Shown here: in pieces, positions 8,384 through 17,764 of the stretch | How the letters are laid out: each line of letters begins with the position of its first letter | Numbering within the stretch: position 1 is the first letter of the stretch | Assembly: GCF_003665155.1 (NCBI RefSeq) | Contig: NZ_RCFQ01000008.1 | Coordinates: 33,296-97,295 of the forward strand | From: Mariprofundus sp. EBB-1 | GTDB lineage: Bacteria > Pseudomonadota > Zetaproteobacteria > Mariprofundales > Mariprofundaceae | DNA: 64,000 bases | Direction: 5' to 3' | Position numbers and translations under genes: made by a program | Notes under the pieces: generated by a model | Told to the model about the DNA's origin: nothing | The model's input: only the letters and a program-made list of their open reading frames with translations | The model's database searches: none

Positions 8384-9613
8384 ATGCACTTTAGTGCTCT
8401 TTTTTGTCTGTGTTTTCTACTGGCATGTGAAGTCTCATATGCAGCAAGTGGGGTGCAGGGTGGTAAGGCAAACGGTATGGGCACAGCCTTTGTAGCTGTT
8501 GCAGATGATGCTTCGGCCATCGCATATAATCCTGCCGGGATCACGCAGCTCAGTGGTGCGCAGGTTTATGGTGGCATTATGGGGGTTGTTCCTACGACCA
8601 ATTACACATCACCCTCAGGCATTCGGCAGCATATGGAAAAACAGATATTTGCTGCCCCGAATCTATATTTTACTTCAGACACGCCTGTTAATAAGCTCTA
8701 TTATGGTATCGGTCTGTACTCCCCGTTTGGTCTGGGTGGTACGAAATGGAGCACAACAGGGCTTACCCGTTACATTTCGACCGAAAGCCTGACTTCCACG
8801 TTTGCGATTAATCCTACTGTTGCCTATCAAGTGAACGAGTCGCTTTCCATCGCGGCAGGCTTTAACTACATGTACGCACAGCTTAAATCTGCCACCAATA
8901 CCAATCAGACATTTCTTGGCGCTGCCGATGGTGTGATGTCGATGAAAGGAGATGGTGGCGGATTTGGTTACAATGCAGGGATACTTTTCAAAGCTTCCGA
9001 GCATATTAACATTGGCGTGGCTTATCGTTCTGAAATCAAGGTGAAGTTCAAGGGGGATCTTCAACTATCTGGTATAGCCCCTGCGATTCAGACATTGTTT
9101 GGCGGGCCTACATACAGCAGTAGTTTTAGTACAGAAACTGTGTTCCCATCTGTGCTTAATATCGGTCTGGCCTACACCAGTGATGGCGGCTCACAGTTTT
9201 CCATTGAAGTGCAAAGAAATGGCTGGTCCTCGATAGACCGGAATGTCTTGCTGCTGAGCCAACCCGTTCCAGCTGCCGGTCTTGGCAATACAATTACACC
9301 TTTGCAGTGGAAGGATGTGTGGCAGATTAAGGCTGGCATGAACTATAAACTGTCGGAGGCATCAGAATTTCGTCTTGGATATAGCTACAATGGAGCATCT
9401 GAACCTGAATCTACCGTTTCGCCGTCGGCCCCACTTTCTGAGGCTCATTTAATCGGCATCGGTTATGGCTATAAAGCCGGCAATTATTTTGTCGATCTGT
9501 CCTACTTTGGAGGGATCCTGGTTAAACGCACGGTGAATAACGCCATACTCAGCGGCAGTTACAAAGGTCAAATTCACCATGTTGGCCTGAGTCTCGGATA
9601 CAATATTCAATGA
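8384..9613 (+). CDS. FadL/OMPP1/TodX-family outer-membrane channel
   Basis: A 409-residue outer-membrane beta-barrel of the long-chain fatty-acid/hydrocarbon transporter family. The signal peptide is the first 21 or so residues (MHFSALFCLCFLLACEVSYA then ASG). The mature protein opens with the hatch-domain hallmark: GKANGMGTAFVAVADDASAI followed by AYNPAGITQL. Alternating hydrophobic strands such as NPTVAYQVNESLSIAAGFNY and the terminal VGLSLGYNIQ are typical of FadL barrels. A strong purine-rich site (GGGGGAGGG) precedes the ATG. The stop overlaps the ATG of a hybrid sensor kinase (ATGA), so the two are translationally coupled. Substrate is not predictable from sequence; members carry fatty acids or aromatic and aliphatic hydrophobics. 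Confidence 0.9.
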   Translation: MHFSALFCLCFLLACEVSYAASGVQGGKANGMGTAFVAVADDASAIAYNPAGITQLSGAQVYGGIMGVVPTTNYTSPSGIRQHMEKQIFAAPNLYFTSDTPVNKLYYGIGLYSPFGLGGTKWSTTGLTRYISTESLTSTFAINPTVAYQVNESLSIAAGFNYMYAQLKSATNTNQTFLGAADGVMSMKGDGGGFGYNAGILFKASEHINIGVAYRSEIKVKFKGDLQLSGIAPAIQTLFGGPTYSSSFSTETVFPSVLNIGLAYTSDGGSQFSIEVQRNGWSSIDRNVLLLSQPVPAAGLGNTITPLQWKDVWQIKAGMNYKLSEASEFRLGYSYNGASEPESTVSPSAPLSEAHLIGIGYGYKAGNYFVDLSYFGGILVKRTVNNAILSGSYKGQIHHVGLSLGYNIQ

Positions 9614-11379
9614 GTCATCGCAGGGAAGTAAAAGCAGGAGGGCCCTATGAGCAACAAATATATCATGAGCGATTGCGGATGTTTTGTGATCAGATCTGCG
9701 CATCGAGTCAGGCATACTTTTTCTGGGTAGCAGCCCTGTTGGCGATATTGTGGTTTGCAGAGTCCGATACGATCGGCATGGTGGTATGGACTCTGGCAGC
9801 GATAGCTGCTGAAATTGTAAAAGTTCGTGTTTTGAAGTCATTCCTGAAGCTGGATGATGTACAGGGTCTCTCTGGCTGGGAGTGGCGCATCGCCGGAGCC
9901 ATGTTCTCCGAGGGGCTTATTGTCAGTGCCGGAGTGGCGTTGCTGCTGGATGTCCATGCGGAATATGCACTATTTTCAGCCCTGTTCCTGATTTGTGCTA
10001 CAGCTTACACCTCGGCTATGTATCATATCGCAAGCCTGCGAACCTATTATGCTTGGGCAACTTCATTGCTCACACCCTGGGCTTTGAAACTATTGATGAG
10101 TGATAATGAATATTACTGGATACTGTCAGGCATCATGGTGATTGGCAGTATTAGCTATATTCCTGTGGCTGCTAAAGTGTTGCACAAATATATGATAGAA
10201 GCCCTGAGGTTGCGTCATGAAAATCTGGATCTGCTTGCTATTGCAGAGAAAGAGAAAAACAGTGCGGACAAAGCCAATGCTGACAAAACTCGTTTTTTGG
10301 CTTCAGCCAGCCATGATCTCAGGCAACCCATGCAGGCGATGGCATTATATCTTGAGGTGCTTGCTCACCGTTTAAAACAAGCTGAATACCATGATATTGT
10401 TGAATCATTGCAGGCCTCCCACGCTTCTATGGGGCGCATTATGGACTCGCTACTGGATATCTCGAAACTGGATGCAGGTGTTGTGGAGGTGAATCTGGAA
10501 CCGATCCATCTTGATATGATGATAGACCAGATGGTGGGAGATTATTCCCTTAGTGCTCAAAAGAAACATATCAGGTTACGCATGCGTTTGAATGGCGCTG
10601 TTGTTCAGTCCGATCTCGTCATGCTTGAGTGCGTACTGAATAATCTAATCAGTAATGCTATTCGCTACACAGAGAGCGAGGGGACGATTCTGGTGGCTAG
10701 CCGACGGCGGCAGGGCAAAGTGGTGGTGGAAGTATGGGATACAGGCATCGGCATTCCACAAGATCAACTGGAGAATATTTTCACTGAATTCTATCAATTG
10801 GATAATCCTGAGCGAGACAGGCAGAAGGGGCTTGGGCTTGGGTTGTCCATTGTGCGCAGGATGGTGCAGCTGTTGCCGGATCACGACATTGAGCTGACTT
10901 CAAGAATGGGCCGTGGCAGCTGTTTTCGTATCAGCCTGCCTGAGGTCGAGCTTAAAGCCGTTACGAGCCCTTGCTATGACCAAGAGACTGAACAGTTCGA
11001 TGGCATGTGCATATTAATGCTTGAGGATGATCCGGTTGTCCGAAGGGCTGCCGTAATCCTTATGCAAGAATGGGCTTGTGAGGTAGCAGACGTTGGCAGC
11101 ATCTCTGAAGCGCTTACTATCGTGGAACAAGGCTGGACTCCGGATGTCATGATTGCAGATTACAGATTACAGGGAAACACAACAGGCTTGCAGGCGGTGA
11201 AGGAGGTTAGGGCGCAGTTGGAGCAGCATGTGCCTGCCCTGATTATCACCGGGGAAACCGGGGTGGAAACTATTCTGGAGATAGCGAATGCTGATATCAT
11301 GCTGTTGCATAAGCCTGTAGTGCCCGGTGAACTAAAGTCGATTCTGAATCAATTCAGCAAGAAAATATCAAACCTCTGA
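9610..11379 (+). CDS. Membrane hybrid histidine kinase with C-terminal receiver
   Basis: A 589-residue sensor. Residues about 35-190 hold roughly six hydrophobic segments, a multi-pass membrane sensor with no recognisable periplasmic domain. A short coiled linker (LRLRHENLDLLAIAEKEKN) leads to the H-box ASHDLRQPMQA with phospho-acceptor H235. The ATPase domain has an N-box NLISNAIRYT, the G1 box DTGIGIP and the G2 box GLGLGLSIV. A receiver domain from about residue 470 has the acidic pair EDD and phospho-acceptor D517 in IADYRL. The membrane input suggests sensing of a hydrophobic or membrane-associated signal, plausibly the FadL cargo, but that is inference. Start overlaps the FadL-family stop. 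Convergent with a response-regulator gene. Confidence 0.9.
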   Translation: MSHRREVKAGGPYEQQIYHERLRMFCDQICASSQAYFFWVAALLAILWFAESDTIGMVVWTLAAIAAEIVKVRVLKSFLKLDDVQGLSGWEWRIAGAMFSEGLIVSAGVALLLDVHAEYALFSALFLICATAYTSAMYHIASLRTYYAWATSLLTPWALKLLMSDNEYYWILSGIMVIGSISYIPVAAKVLHKYMIEALRLRHENLDLLAIAEKEKNSADKANADKTRFLASASHDLRQPMQAMALYLEVLAHRLKQAEYHDIVESLQASHASMGRIMDSLLDISKLDAGVVEVNLEPIHLDMMIDQMVGDYSLSAQKKHIRLRMRLNGAVVQSDLVMLECVLNNLISNAIRYTESEGTILVASRRRQGKVVVEVWDTGIGIPQDQLENIFTEFYQLDNPERDRQKGLGLGLSIVRRMVQLLPDHDIELTSRMGRGSCFRISLPEVELKAVTSPCYDQETEQFDGMCILMLEDDPVVRRAAVILMQEWACEVADVGSISEALTIVEQGWTPDVMIADYRLQGNTTGLQAVKEVRAQLEQHVPALIITGETGVETILEIANADIMLLHKPVVPGELKSILNQFSKKISNL

Positions 11380-11399
11380 CGTGTCGGTGATTCCTCAGC

Positions 11400-12023
11400 T
11401 TATGCAGCTGAAGCGATCAGTTGTTTACGACTATGCATGCCCTTGATCTTGAGGATGGCTGAAACATGCACCTTGACGGTGCTTTCCGAGATGTTTAACT
11501 GCCAGGCGATTTCCTTGTTGGCTAATCCATTGATAATGAGCTTTAGTACCTCTTGTTGCCTCTGGGTAAAATGTTCACTGCCCTGTTCTGCCTGACTTGT
11601 TGTACGGTTGTTGAATATATTCATTGAGGGCAGCAATTTGGGTGGAATATAGGTGCCTCCAGAAAGGATGAGCTGTATGGCAGATAGGATGACAGAGGTG
11701 CTGGTTCTTTTAGGTATGTAACCCAGGGCACCTGCCTCCAGTGCCAGCTTCATGAGCTTGGTATCCTCAAAGGCGGAGAGCATGGCGACAGGCATGTCAG
11801 GGTATTGGCGAGTGATATGTTTCAGCAAACCAATGCCATCTCCATCAGGCAGTTCATAGTCGAGCAGAACCAGATCAATATTCTTGTGTGAGCTTTCGAT
11901 AATCGTGCTGGCAGCATCGATCGAACCGGCCTCTGACATGGCGATATCTTCACCAAGTGCTGTCAGCGCCGCCGACATACCCGATCTGAATAAGGCGTGA
12001 TCATCAATGAGAAGTATGTGCAT
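11400..12023 (-). CDS. NarL/LuxR-family response regulator
   Basis: A 207-residue two-domain regulator numbered from the ATG at 12023. The receiver has the acidic pair D7-D8 in LLIDDH and phospho-acceptor D55 in VLLDYELPDGDG, with the K of YIPK in the switch region. The C-terminal 65 residues are a LuxR-type helix-turn-helix: TQRQQEVLKLI, then GLANKEIAWQL and SESTVKVHVSAIL. A longer TTG-initiated form from 12059 is possible, but it adds residues before the conserved MHILLIDDH opening and has no clear ribosome site. It lies tail-to-tail with the hybrid kinase and head-to-head with the giant lipoprotein gene, so it is a plausible partner of the former and regulator of the latter. Confidence 0.9.
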   Translation of the reverse strand: MHILLIDDHALFRSGMSAALTALGEDIAMSEAGSIDAASTIIESSHKNIDLVLLDYELPDGDGIGLLKHITRQYPDMPVAMLSAFEDTKLMKLALEAGALGYIPKRTSTSVILSAIQLILSGGTYIPPKLLPSMNIFNNRTTSQAEQGSEHFTQRQQEVLKLIINGLANKEIAWQLNISESTVKVHVSAILKIKGMHSRKQLIASAA

Positions 12024-12070
12024 GGTGTGATTTATAGATTGCGAACCGTCATTACACAAGAGAAAAGGTG

Positions 12071-12101
12071 TAGGTCGAGTAGTAGGTCTAAGGTCTAGGT
12101 T
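12071..12101. promoter_or_regulatory. AGGTC direct repeats in divergent promoter region
   Basis: AGGTC occurs at 12072-12076, 12084-12088 and 12091-12095, and a degenerate AGGTT at 12098-12102. The spacings are 12, 7 and about 7 bases. The cluster lies between the divergent response-regulator gene (ATG at 12023) and the giant lipoprotein gene (start near 12192). This is where a LuxR-type regulator would bind, but the assignment is inferred from position only. Confidence 0.4.
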
Positions 12102-12143
12102 AATCCTGTCTGCCCCCCGAATAGTCTTCGCCCACTGTTGCTG

Positions 12144-12158
12144 TAGTTGTCGCCTTGG
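12144..12158 (+). repeat. 15-base match to the B-type dispersed repeat
   Basis: TAGTTGTCGCCTTGG is identical to 60470-60484. A related inverted version, CAAGGTGACAAC, is at 20181-20192. Here it sits in the leader of the giant lipoprotein gene. The remaining repeat segments (GATCAGGTGAAT, GAGAGTACCC) are absent, so this would be a fragment or a chance match. Confidence 0.45.
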
Positions 12159-12191
12159 TTTTCACCGGGCGCGATGCATGAAGAGATGTTC

Positions 12192-15100
12192 ATGATACTG
12201 TCTAAAATGAAGAACCGGATGCAATTCCCGAAACTGTTTGCAATGACCATGTTCATGCTTGCTCTTTCAGGCTGTAGTAATGGAGGAGGGACTGCTGTTC
12301 CACCTTCCACGACGACTGGGATAACGGGAGCTGCCAATCTCGGCGTTGCTATTGGCGCTACCGTAAAAGCATTTGACTGGTCTACGGGCGCGAAGGGAGC
12401 TGCACTGGCTCAGGGCGTTACGGATGCTCAGGGCAATTATAGTCTGGCCATTCCAAAGACGCAGACTGGTGCAGTACTGTTGGAACTCAGCGATCCTGCA
12501 GGCACAGCCACGTTTATTGATGAATTCACCGGGTTGATGTCTGCATTTCCCGCCGGTGTCACGTATCGCTCTATCATGATGAATCCTGCTGGTTCACCTG
12601 TTGCTATAACCGCATTGAGTGAATTGGTGACCATGGCTGCAATCAAAAAAATCGCTGCCGGTGCCACCGCTGCCCAGGCTGTTGCTGCGGCATCCGTGGA
12701 AGTCGGTGCTGCCTTTCTCAACGGGGCTGATCCGTTACTCACCTTACCGTGGGATTTTCGCAGTCCAGTTGCCGGTGCCAGTCTTCAATCCCAGCAGTAT
12801 GCCGCTGTGCTGGCAGGTATTCAGCGCCTGGCAACCATTTCAAATGTCAGTGCGCTTGCCATTGTTCAGGGCTACGAGGCTTTGATGTATAATGCCACCG
12901 GTGTAGCCGGTGTACTGCCTCAGGCAGAAATTGCTAAGTTGAATCAGGAGATTACAAGCTTTCAGACTACTCCGCCAGCTGGATTGAATGCGGCTGCATT
13001 TGTGACGCCGCCTACAGGTTCGGGCACCCTCACGCTGGTAGCGATAGGCCAACAGGTTAGCGCCATTGAAAATCAGCCGGTGAGCATCACCCTGAGCGCC
13101 TCCGACCCTGCCGCAAATCCACTGACCTATTCTGTCACTACGCAACCATTGCATGGCACGCTCTCCGGTGTGATGCCGAACCTGACCTTCACGCCCACTT
13201 CCGCTTACTTTGGCGCGGATAGTTTTATCTTTCAGGTTAGCAATGGAGTCACCGTCGCATCGGCTACGGTCACCCTGAATATTCAGCAGGTGTTCGGTGC
13301 CACACCAGTCGCATCCGATGGCGTGGCAAGCACACTCGAAGATACCGCTGTGACCGGCACGCTGACCGCCGTAGACCCGGATAATGAAGCACTGACATAC
13401 GCCATTGCTACTGCCCCTGCTGCTGCGGGTGGCACGGTGAGTATCAGCAAAGCCGGTGGCTTTGTGTTCACCCCGGCGCTGAATTTCAATGGCACGACAA
13501 CATTCACATTCACTGCATCCGATCCGCATCCCAACACCTCCAATATCGCTACTGTGACCATTACCGTGCAGCCGGTGAATGATGCGCCCGTAGCGAACCA
13601 ATTGAATAAAGGCGCGACTGAAGATGTTGCAGCACCGATTACGCTGGCTGGAACGGATATCGATACCGCATTGTTAAACTACCTGGTGGTGACGCCTCCG
13701 GTTCACGGTACTTTGAGCGGCATTGGCCAGGCACAGACGTACACGCCCAATGCCAATTACAATGGCCCGGACAGTTTTACCTATATGGTCAATGACGGCA
13801 TGCTGAATTCAGCTGTGGTGACCGTGTCACTGAATATTGCGCCGGTGAACGATGCACCGGTTGCAAACGGTCAGACGCTGATTGTGCAGCCAGGCACCCC
13901 GATCGCCATCACCTTGAGCGGCAGCGATGTGGATGGCGATCCGCTGAGCTATATCGTGCAGAGCGCACCTTCCGCCGGCGGCACATTCTCAGGCATCACG
14001 CCGGGTGTGGCAGGGCCTGCAACATTCACCTTTAATCCACCTGCCTCGCAGGTGGCCGATGTCACATCGAGCTTCACCTTCGTTGCATCGGACGGCGCGC
14101 TTAGCTCGCCTGTGGCGACGGTGGCCTTTACCGTGCTGGGCTATGGCAGCAGCAGCGCCGACTCCGATAATGATGGCCTGATCGATATGGATGAGGTCAA
14201 CATCCACAAAACCAATCCGGCACTTGCCGATACCGATGGCGATGGTTTTCCAGATGGGCAGGAAGTCGCCAGTTTCAACAATACGCCTCAGGGCATCTAC
14301 ATCTTCAATCCGCTGATTGCAGATATACCGGAACTGGATATTAACCTGCTCAGCTCGCCCTCCATCAGCATCAACATGACTGCAACCGATGGCACAACGA
14401 AAACCATCGCCAATACAACAGCTGTTACAAATACAGATATCGTCTCAACGGTTAATGAAACTGCGGATTCGGTGAAGCACACCATTGGAGGTGAGGCAGG
14501 CGCAAGTCTCGCTATTACAGTTTCCACAACAGAATCTGCAAGCCCAGCTCCCGGATTCTCTTCTACTCAATCTGTTACGGGAACCATTACCGCCACTGCC
14601 AAATGGGGTAAGGAAAATGAGCATGTATCAACGCAAAGCTTTGAAAGAACAACGGAAAATAGCCGGATGGCGGAACAGTCTGATGAATTTTCAAATTCTC
14701 ACGATGTTGCTCAGAGTGGTGGGTTCCTCAATGTGGCTGCACAAGTTATCAACACCGGACACCTTTCTTATACGCTGAATAATCTCTACCTGACAGGTTA
14801 TTATCTGGATCTGTCCAAAGCTGATCCGTTTGTGATGCTTGGCAACATGGCATTTGATGCAGCTATCGCCGGAGGTGGCTTCCCGGCATTTACACTGGGC
14901 CCGAATCAGTCAGCCGGTCCGATCAACTTCATCACTAATGAGATGCCGCTTCAGGATACGCTGAATGCCCTTCGCTATTCCAATGCAATAGTCGTCAAGC
15001 CGAGCATTTGGGAAATGATCGATGCCAATGGCATCCCTTATGCGCAAAATTACATGAATATTGATGCGCAGGATGCGACAGTGATCGTTGATTATGGCCC

Positions 15101-17654
15101 TGTATCTGGCAAGGGACGCTTGAAAAAACATATCACTACCAGAAACACCCCGGGAGCTTCTACACGTACGCTGCAATCCTTGCTGGTAGAGACTCTCGGT
15201 CTCACCGTCACCGAGTCATTCACTGTATCAACAGCAGGCGCATTCCTGGTTGGGGATACTGTCGTTGGCAGCACAAGTGGCGCGAGCGGCACGGTAAAGC
15301 AGGTTGTGAATGCAGTCGGCACAGACACGATCACCGTGGTTGTAAGCTCGGGCAACTTCAGCATCAATGAAACCTTGACCGGCTGGAGCGGAGCGGTTGT
15401 CGGGCCGGTAACCATGACTGCAGCAGCCGATTTAGTAGCTCTCAATAATGAAGTGAATCCTGCAACGGATCTTACCAATGTAGCTGCTGTTGCACCGGCT
15501 GTACATGGTTCAAACTGGATGATCCTGCATGCCCAGTTGCAAGCTGACGGAACACATATCACTACAGTTTACGCAACAGCAGAAGATTATGCTTATCGTT
15601 TAGGCTTGAATCCTGCTGCAGATATGACCAATTGGATCAATGCGCCGCAGAATCTTTCGGCGATTAACGTAGCCGCAGGCGATGTCGTACACATGTTATA
15701 TGTTGCCGATTCGGATGGCGATGGCTCCAACGATTACGATGAGGCGCTCGCGGGGACAAATGCAGGTGTTGCAGACAGTGACGGCGACGGTTTGTCTGAT
15801 GCCTATGAACTAAAAGGATGGGATATCACGGTTGGAGCATCTATTGTACATGTCACATCCAATCCACAGCAGAAGGATACCGATGGAGATGGACTCTGGG
15901 ACGGTCAGGAAGCTGGATTCCTCCCGCTGGTTGCTCCTACGGCTGGAAGCGGAGTATATGGCGGCAAGGTAGATCCGGCGCTGGCCGCTGCCGATCCTGC
16001 ATTGATAACCGACCCTAGAAAGCCTGATACAGACGGGGATCTGATTCCTGACGCTTTGGATCTTAAGAGGCTGACCAGCACACCGGTAGGATTGGTAACA
16101 TTGACGTCCAGAACTGATTCGATTGGAAATGCGTATATTGCCTACACCTTGGGAACTGCAGCATCCGGAGTGGATTATAAGGCTGGAACAATAATTTATG
16201 CACATGTTTACAAGCAGTACTCAGCTACGGGTGTATTCTCAGAAGCGGCTGAAATCCCGACAGCTCCGAATTTACCGGCTACTCTGTTATGTGATGATGG
16301 CACACGCTGCTGGACCAGAATGTCACCAGTCATTCAAGCCCTTGGTGTTGGAGCAACAATAACGGATCCTTCGGCCGTTATCACGGCCACTGGTCCAGAG
16401 AGCGGTGTTCGTTATATGGTCTATTACAGGGTCTTTGATTCAGCGGCCCCGACTTTGCCGGGTGAGGTAGTTAAGTCCCCCTTACAGACTGTAGCTTACG
16501 CAGGTGGCACCGATACGATTACTATGACCGTAACATCGGTGGATGTGAACTACCTCGCTGGCCAGCCCTTCGATGTGACCCTGATTGGTCGATCATTTAA
16601 GGAGAATCCAAACTTTTCACATGATGTGAGTAATAGTCCCTGGGTTGAAAGTACTTCATATACACTACCACCTACAGCAGGGGCGTGGACTGGTGTGAAG
16701 AACCATATTACCACTGCGTGGACTGCCAAGGCAGCGGCTTATGATGTTACATACCCCGGCGCTGCTGGCGCTTACCTTGACCCGGCTAACCCGAGCAGAA
16801 TTAACTTGAACATACCGGGCCCACTGCTGGCGCAAGCAGACCCGGCGGCGCCTCCGGCCTCTCAGGTGTATACCATCAGCCGCACTGTGCCGAGAATTGA
16901 TGGCGCCTGCTACGGCTTTGAGATGAGTTCATTCGATAATTCGTACGACTCTTCAGCGGGTGTTGGAAGGTATGTGCAGGGCCATGGTTATCAGGATCTC
17001 CCCATTAGTGATGTTAGAGCCGGAGCCTGGCCCAACCCGAATTGGGATGTGGCGGGAACCACCAATCGGCCGCTTAGATTTTATGCAACAGCAAGTAATC
17101 GGACGGCAATTCAGCGTGGTATAAACGCAGGGAATCATGCTACCTACGGGGCGTTTGAATGGTATGGAGATTATTGGACTGCTAATGTTGCTAAGAACGC
17201 AACTTCTGGCAATTCTGTAAGCTATAACAAAGAGTATACGGTAGGTGTGGACCGCGCCAAGTATCTGGAGTTTGCACCTGAGTCGGTTGTGCTTTGTTAC
17301 AGTGCGATTGATGATCGCTGGAATATTCAGAGACAGTCCGACCGGATGCAAGCTCACACGGTTGCTCTGACGAACTTCTCGGTTCTTAGTCCAGTATTTT
17401 GGTCAGATCCGCCTGTAACATTTACCGGAGTGGCTGCGAAACCTGATCCGGCGCTGCCTATGGCCTATGTTTCACCCCAAACCCCGCTGAAAGCACAGGT
17501 GGCAACTACTTATACCTCCAGCCCACTGGTCTATATTTTACAGACTTGGGATGATTTTGGTGTGAACCAGTACAATGGGGCTGTTGGTTCAAAAACAGAT
17601 TATGTCGTGTCTGTGGGAAAAATTAATTCGGTGATTTCAGTGACGCGGCAGTAA
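12192..17654 (+). CDS. Giant calcium-binding surface lipoprotein with cadherin-like, TSP3 and binary-toxin-B-like regions
   Basis: About 1820 residues. A lipoprotein signal (MKNRMQFPKLFAMTMFMLAL then SGC) puts the lipidated cysteine at about residue 28. Residues 30-275 are an Ala-rich head. Residues 276-648 hold four tandem cadherin/Big-type repeats, two ending in PVNDAPVAN. A first thrombospondin-3 calcium block follows (DSDNDGLIDMDE, DTDGDGFPDGQE). Residues 713-973 (Ser/Thr-rich strands, NTGHLSYTLNNL, FTLGPNQSAGP, IDAQDATVIVDYGP) resemble the region after the calcium domain in binary toxin B components such as anthrax protective antigen. A second TSP3 block near 1170-1297 (DSDGDGLSDAYELKGWD, DTDGDGLWDGQE) has the protective-antigen calcium-motif spacing. 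The C-terminal 450 residues are unassigned. Start chosen at 12192 (AAGAGA upstream); 12147 or 12207 are possible. Toxin activity is not shown. Confidence 0.82.
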   Translation: MILSKMKNRMQFPKLFAMTMFMLALSGCSNGGGTAVPPSTTTGITGAANLGVAIGATVKAFDWSTGAKGAALAQGVTDAQGNYSLAIPKTQTGAVLLELSDPAGTATFIDEFTGLMSAFPAGVTYRSIMMNPAGSPVAITALSELVTMAAIKKIAAGATAAQAVAAASVEVGAAFLNGADPLLTLPWDFRSPVAGASLQSQQYAAVLAGIQRLATISNVSALAIVQGYEALMYNATGVAGVLPQAEIAKLNQEITSFQTTPPAGLNAAAFVTPPTGSGTLTLVAIGQQVSAIENQPVSITLSASDPAANPLTYSVTTQPLHGTLSGVMPNLTFTPTSAYFGADSFIFQVSNGVTVASATVTLNIQQVFGATPVASDGVASTLEDTAVTGTLTAVDPDNEALTYAIATAPAAAGGTVSISKAGGFVFTPALNFNGTTTFTFTASDPHPNTSNIATVTITVQPVNDAPVANQLNKGATEDVAAPITLAGTDIDTALLNYLVVTPPVHGTLSGIGQAQTYTPNANYNGPDSFTYMVNDGMLNSAVVTVSLNIAPVNDAPVANGQTLIVQPGTPIAITLSGSDVDGDPLSYIVQSAPSAGGTFSGITPGVAGPATFTFNPPASQVADVTSSFTFVASDGALSSPVATVAFTVLGYGSSSADSDNDGLIDMDEVNIHKTNPALADTDGDGFPDGQEVASFNNTPQGIYIFNPLIADIPELDINLLSSPSISINMTATDGTTKTIANTTAVTNTDIVSTVNETADSVKHTIGGEAGASLAITVSTTESASPAPGFSSTQSVTGTITATAKWGKENEHVSTQSFERTTENSRMAEQSDEFSNSHDVAQSGGFLNVAAQVINTGHLSYTLNNLYLTGYYLDLSKADPFVMLGNMAFDAAIAGGGFPAFTLGPNQSAGPINFITNEMPLQDTLNALRYSNAIVVKPSIWEMIDANGIPYAQNYMNIDAQDATVIVDYGPVSGKGRLKKHITTRNTPGASTRTLQSLLVETLGLTVTESFTVSTAGAFLVGDTVVGSTSGASGTVKQVVNAVGTDTITVVVSSGNFSINETLTGWSGAVVGPVTMTAAADLVALNNEVNPATDLTNVAAVAPAVHGSNWMILHAQLQADGTHITTVYATAEDYAYRLGLNPAADMTNWINAPQNLSAINVAAGDVVHMLYVADSDGDGSNDYDEALAGTNAGVADSDGDGLSDAYELKGWDITVGASIVHVTSNPQQKDTDGDGLWDGQEAGFLPLVAPTAGSGVYGGKVDPALAAADPALITDPRKPDTDGDLIPDALDLKRLTSTPVGLVTLTSRTDSIGNAYIAYTLGTAASGVDYKAGTIIYAHVYKQYSATGVFSEAAEIPTAPNLPATLLCDDGTRCWTRMSPVIQALGVGATITDPSAVITATGPESGVRYMVYYRVFDSAAPTLPGEVVKSPLQTVAYAGGTDTITMTVTSVDVNYLAGQPFDVTLIGRSFKENPNFSHDVSNSPWVESTSYTLPPTAGAWTGVKNHITTAWTAKAAAYDVTYPGAAGAYLDPANPSRINLNIPGPLLAQADPAAPPASQVYTISRTVPRIDGACYGFEMSSFDNSYDSSAGVGRYVQGHGYQDLPISDVRAGAWPNPNWDVAGTTNRPLRFYATASNRTAIQRGINAGNHATYGAFEWYGDYWTANVAKNATSGNSVSYNKEYTVGVDRAKYLEFAPESVVLCYSAIDDRWNIQRQSDRMQAHTVALTNFSVLSPVFWSDPPVTFTGVAAKPDPALPMAYVSPQTPLKAQVATTYTSSPLVYILQTWDDFGVNQYNGAVGSKTDYVVSVGKINSVISVTRQ

Positions 17655-17676
17655 GGGAAAGGGGACGCTTCCCTTT
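17653..17676 (+). terminator. Weak hairpin after the giant lipoprotein gene
   Basis: AAGGGAA and TTCCCTT (17653-17659 and 17669-17675) can pair around a 9-base loop that overlaps the stop codon. No T-run follows, so termination would be weak. It may only be a messenger 3' structure. Confidence 0.35.
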
Positions 17677-17764
17677 AGCGGTTTCGATAACTTCTGAGTG
17701 CTATGAAGTGTAGACCGGTTGCAGGGTTTGATATGAATGAAGGACGTGAAAAAAGAATAGAAAT

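Noticed and set aside
12840..13601. 253-codon minus-strand frame antisense to the giant lipoprotein
   Set aside because: It mirrors the repeat-rich sense frame, is rich in Arg/Gly/Cys without any domain, and lacks a ribosome site.
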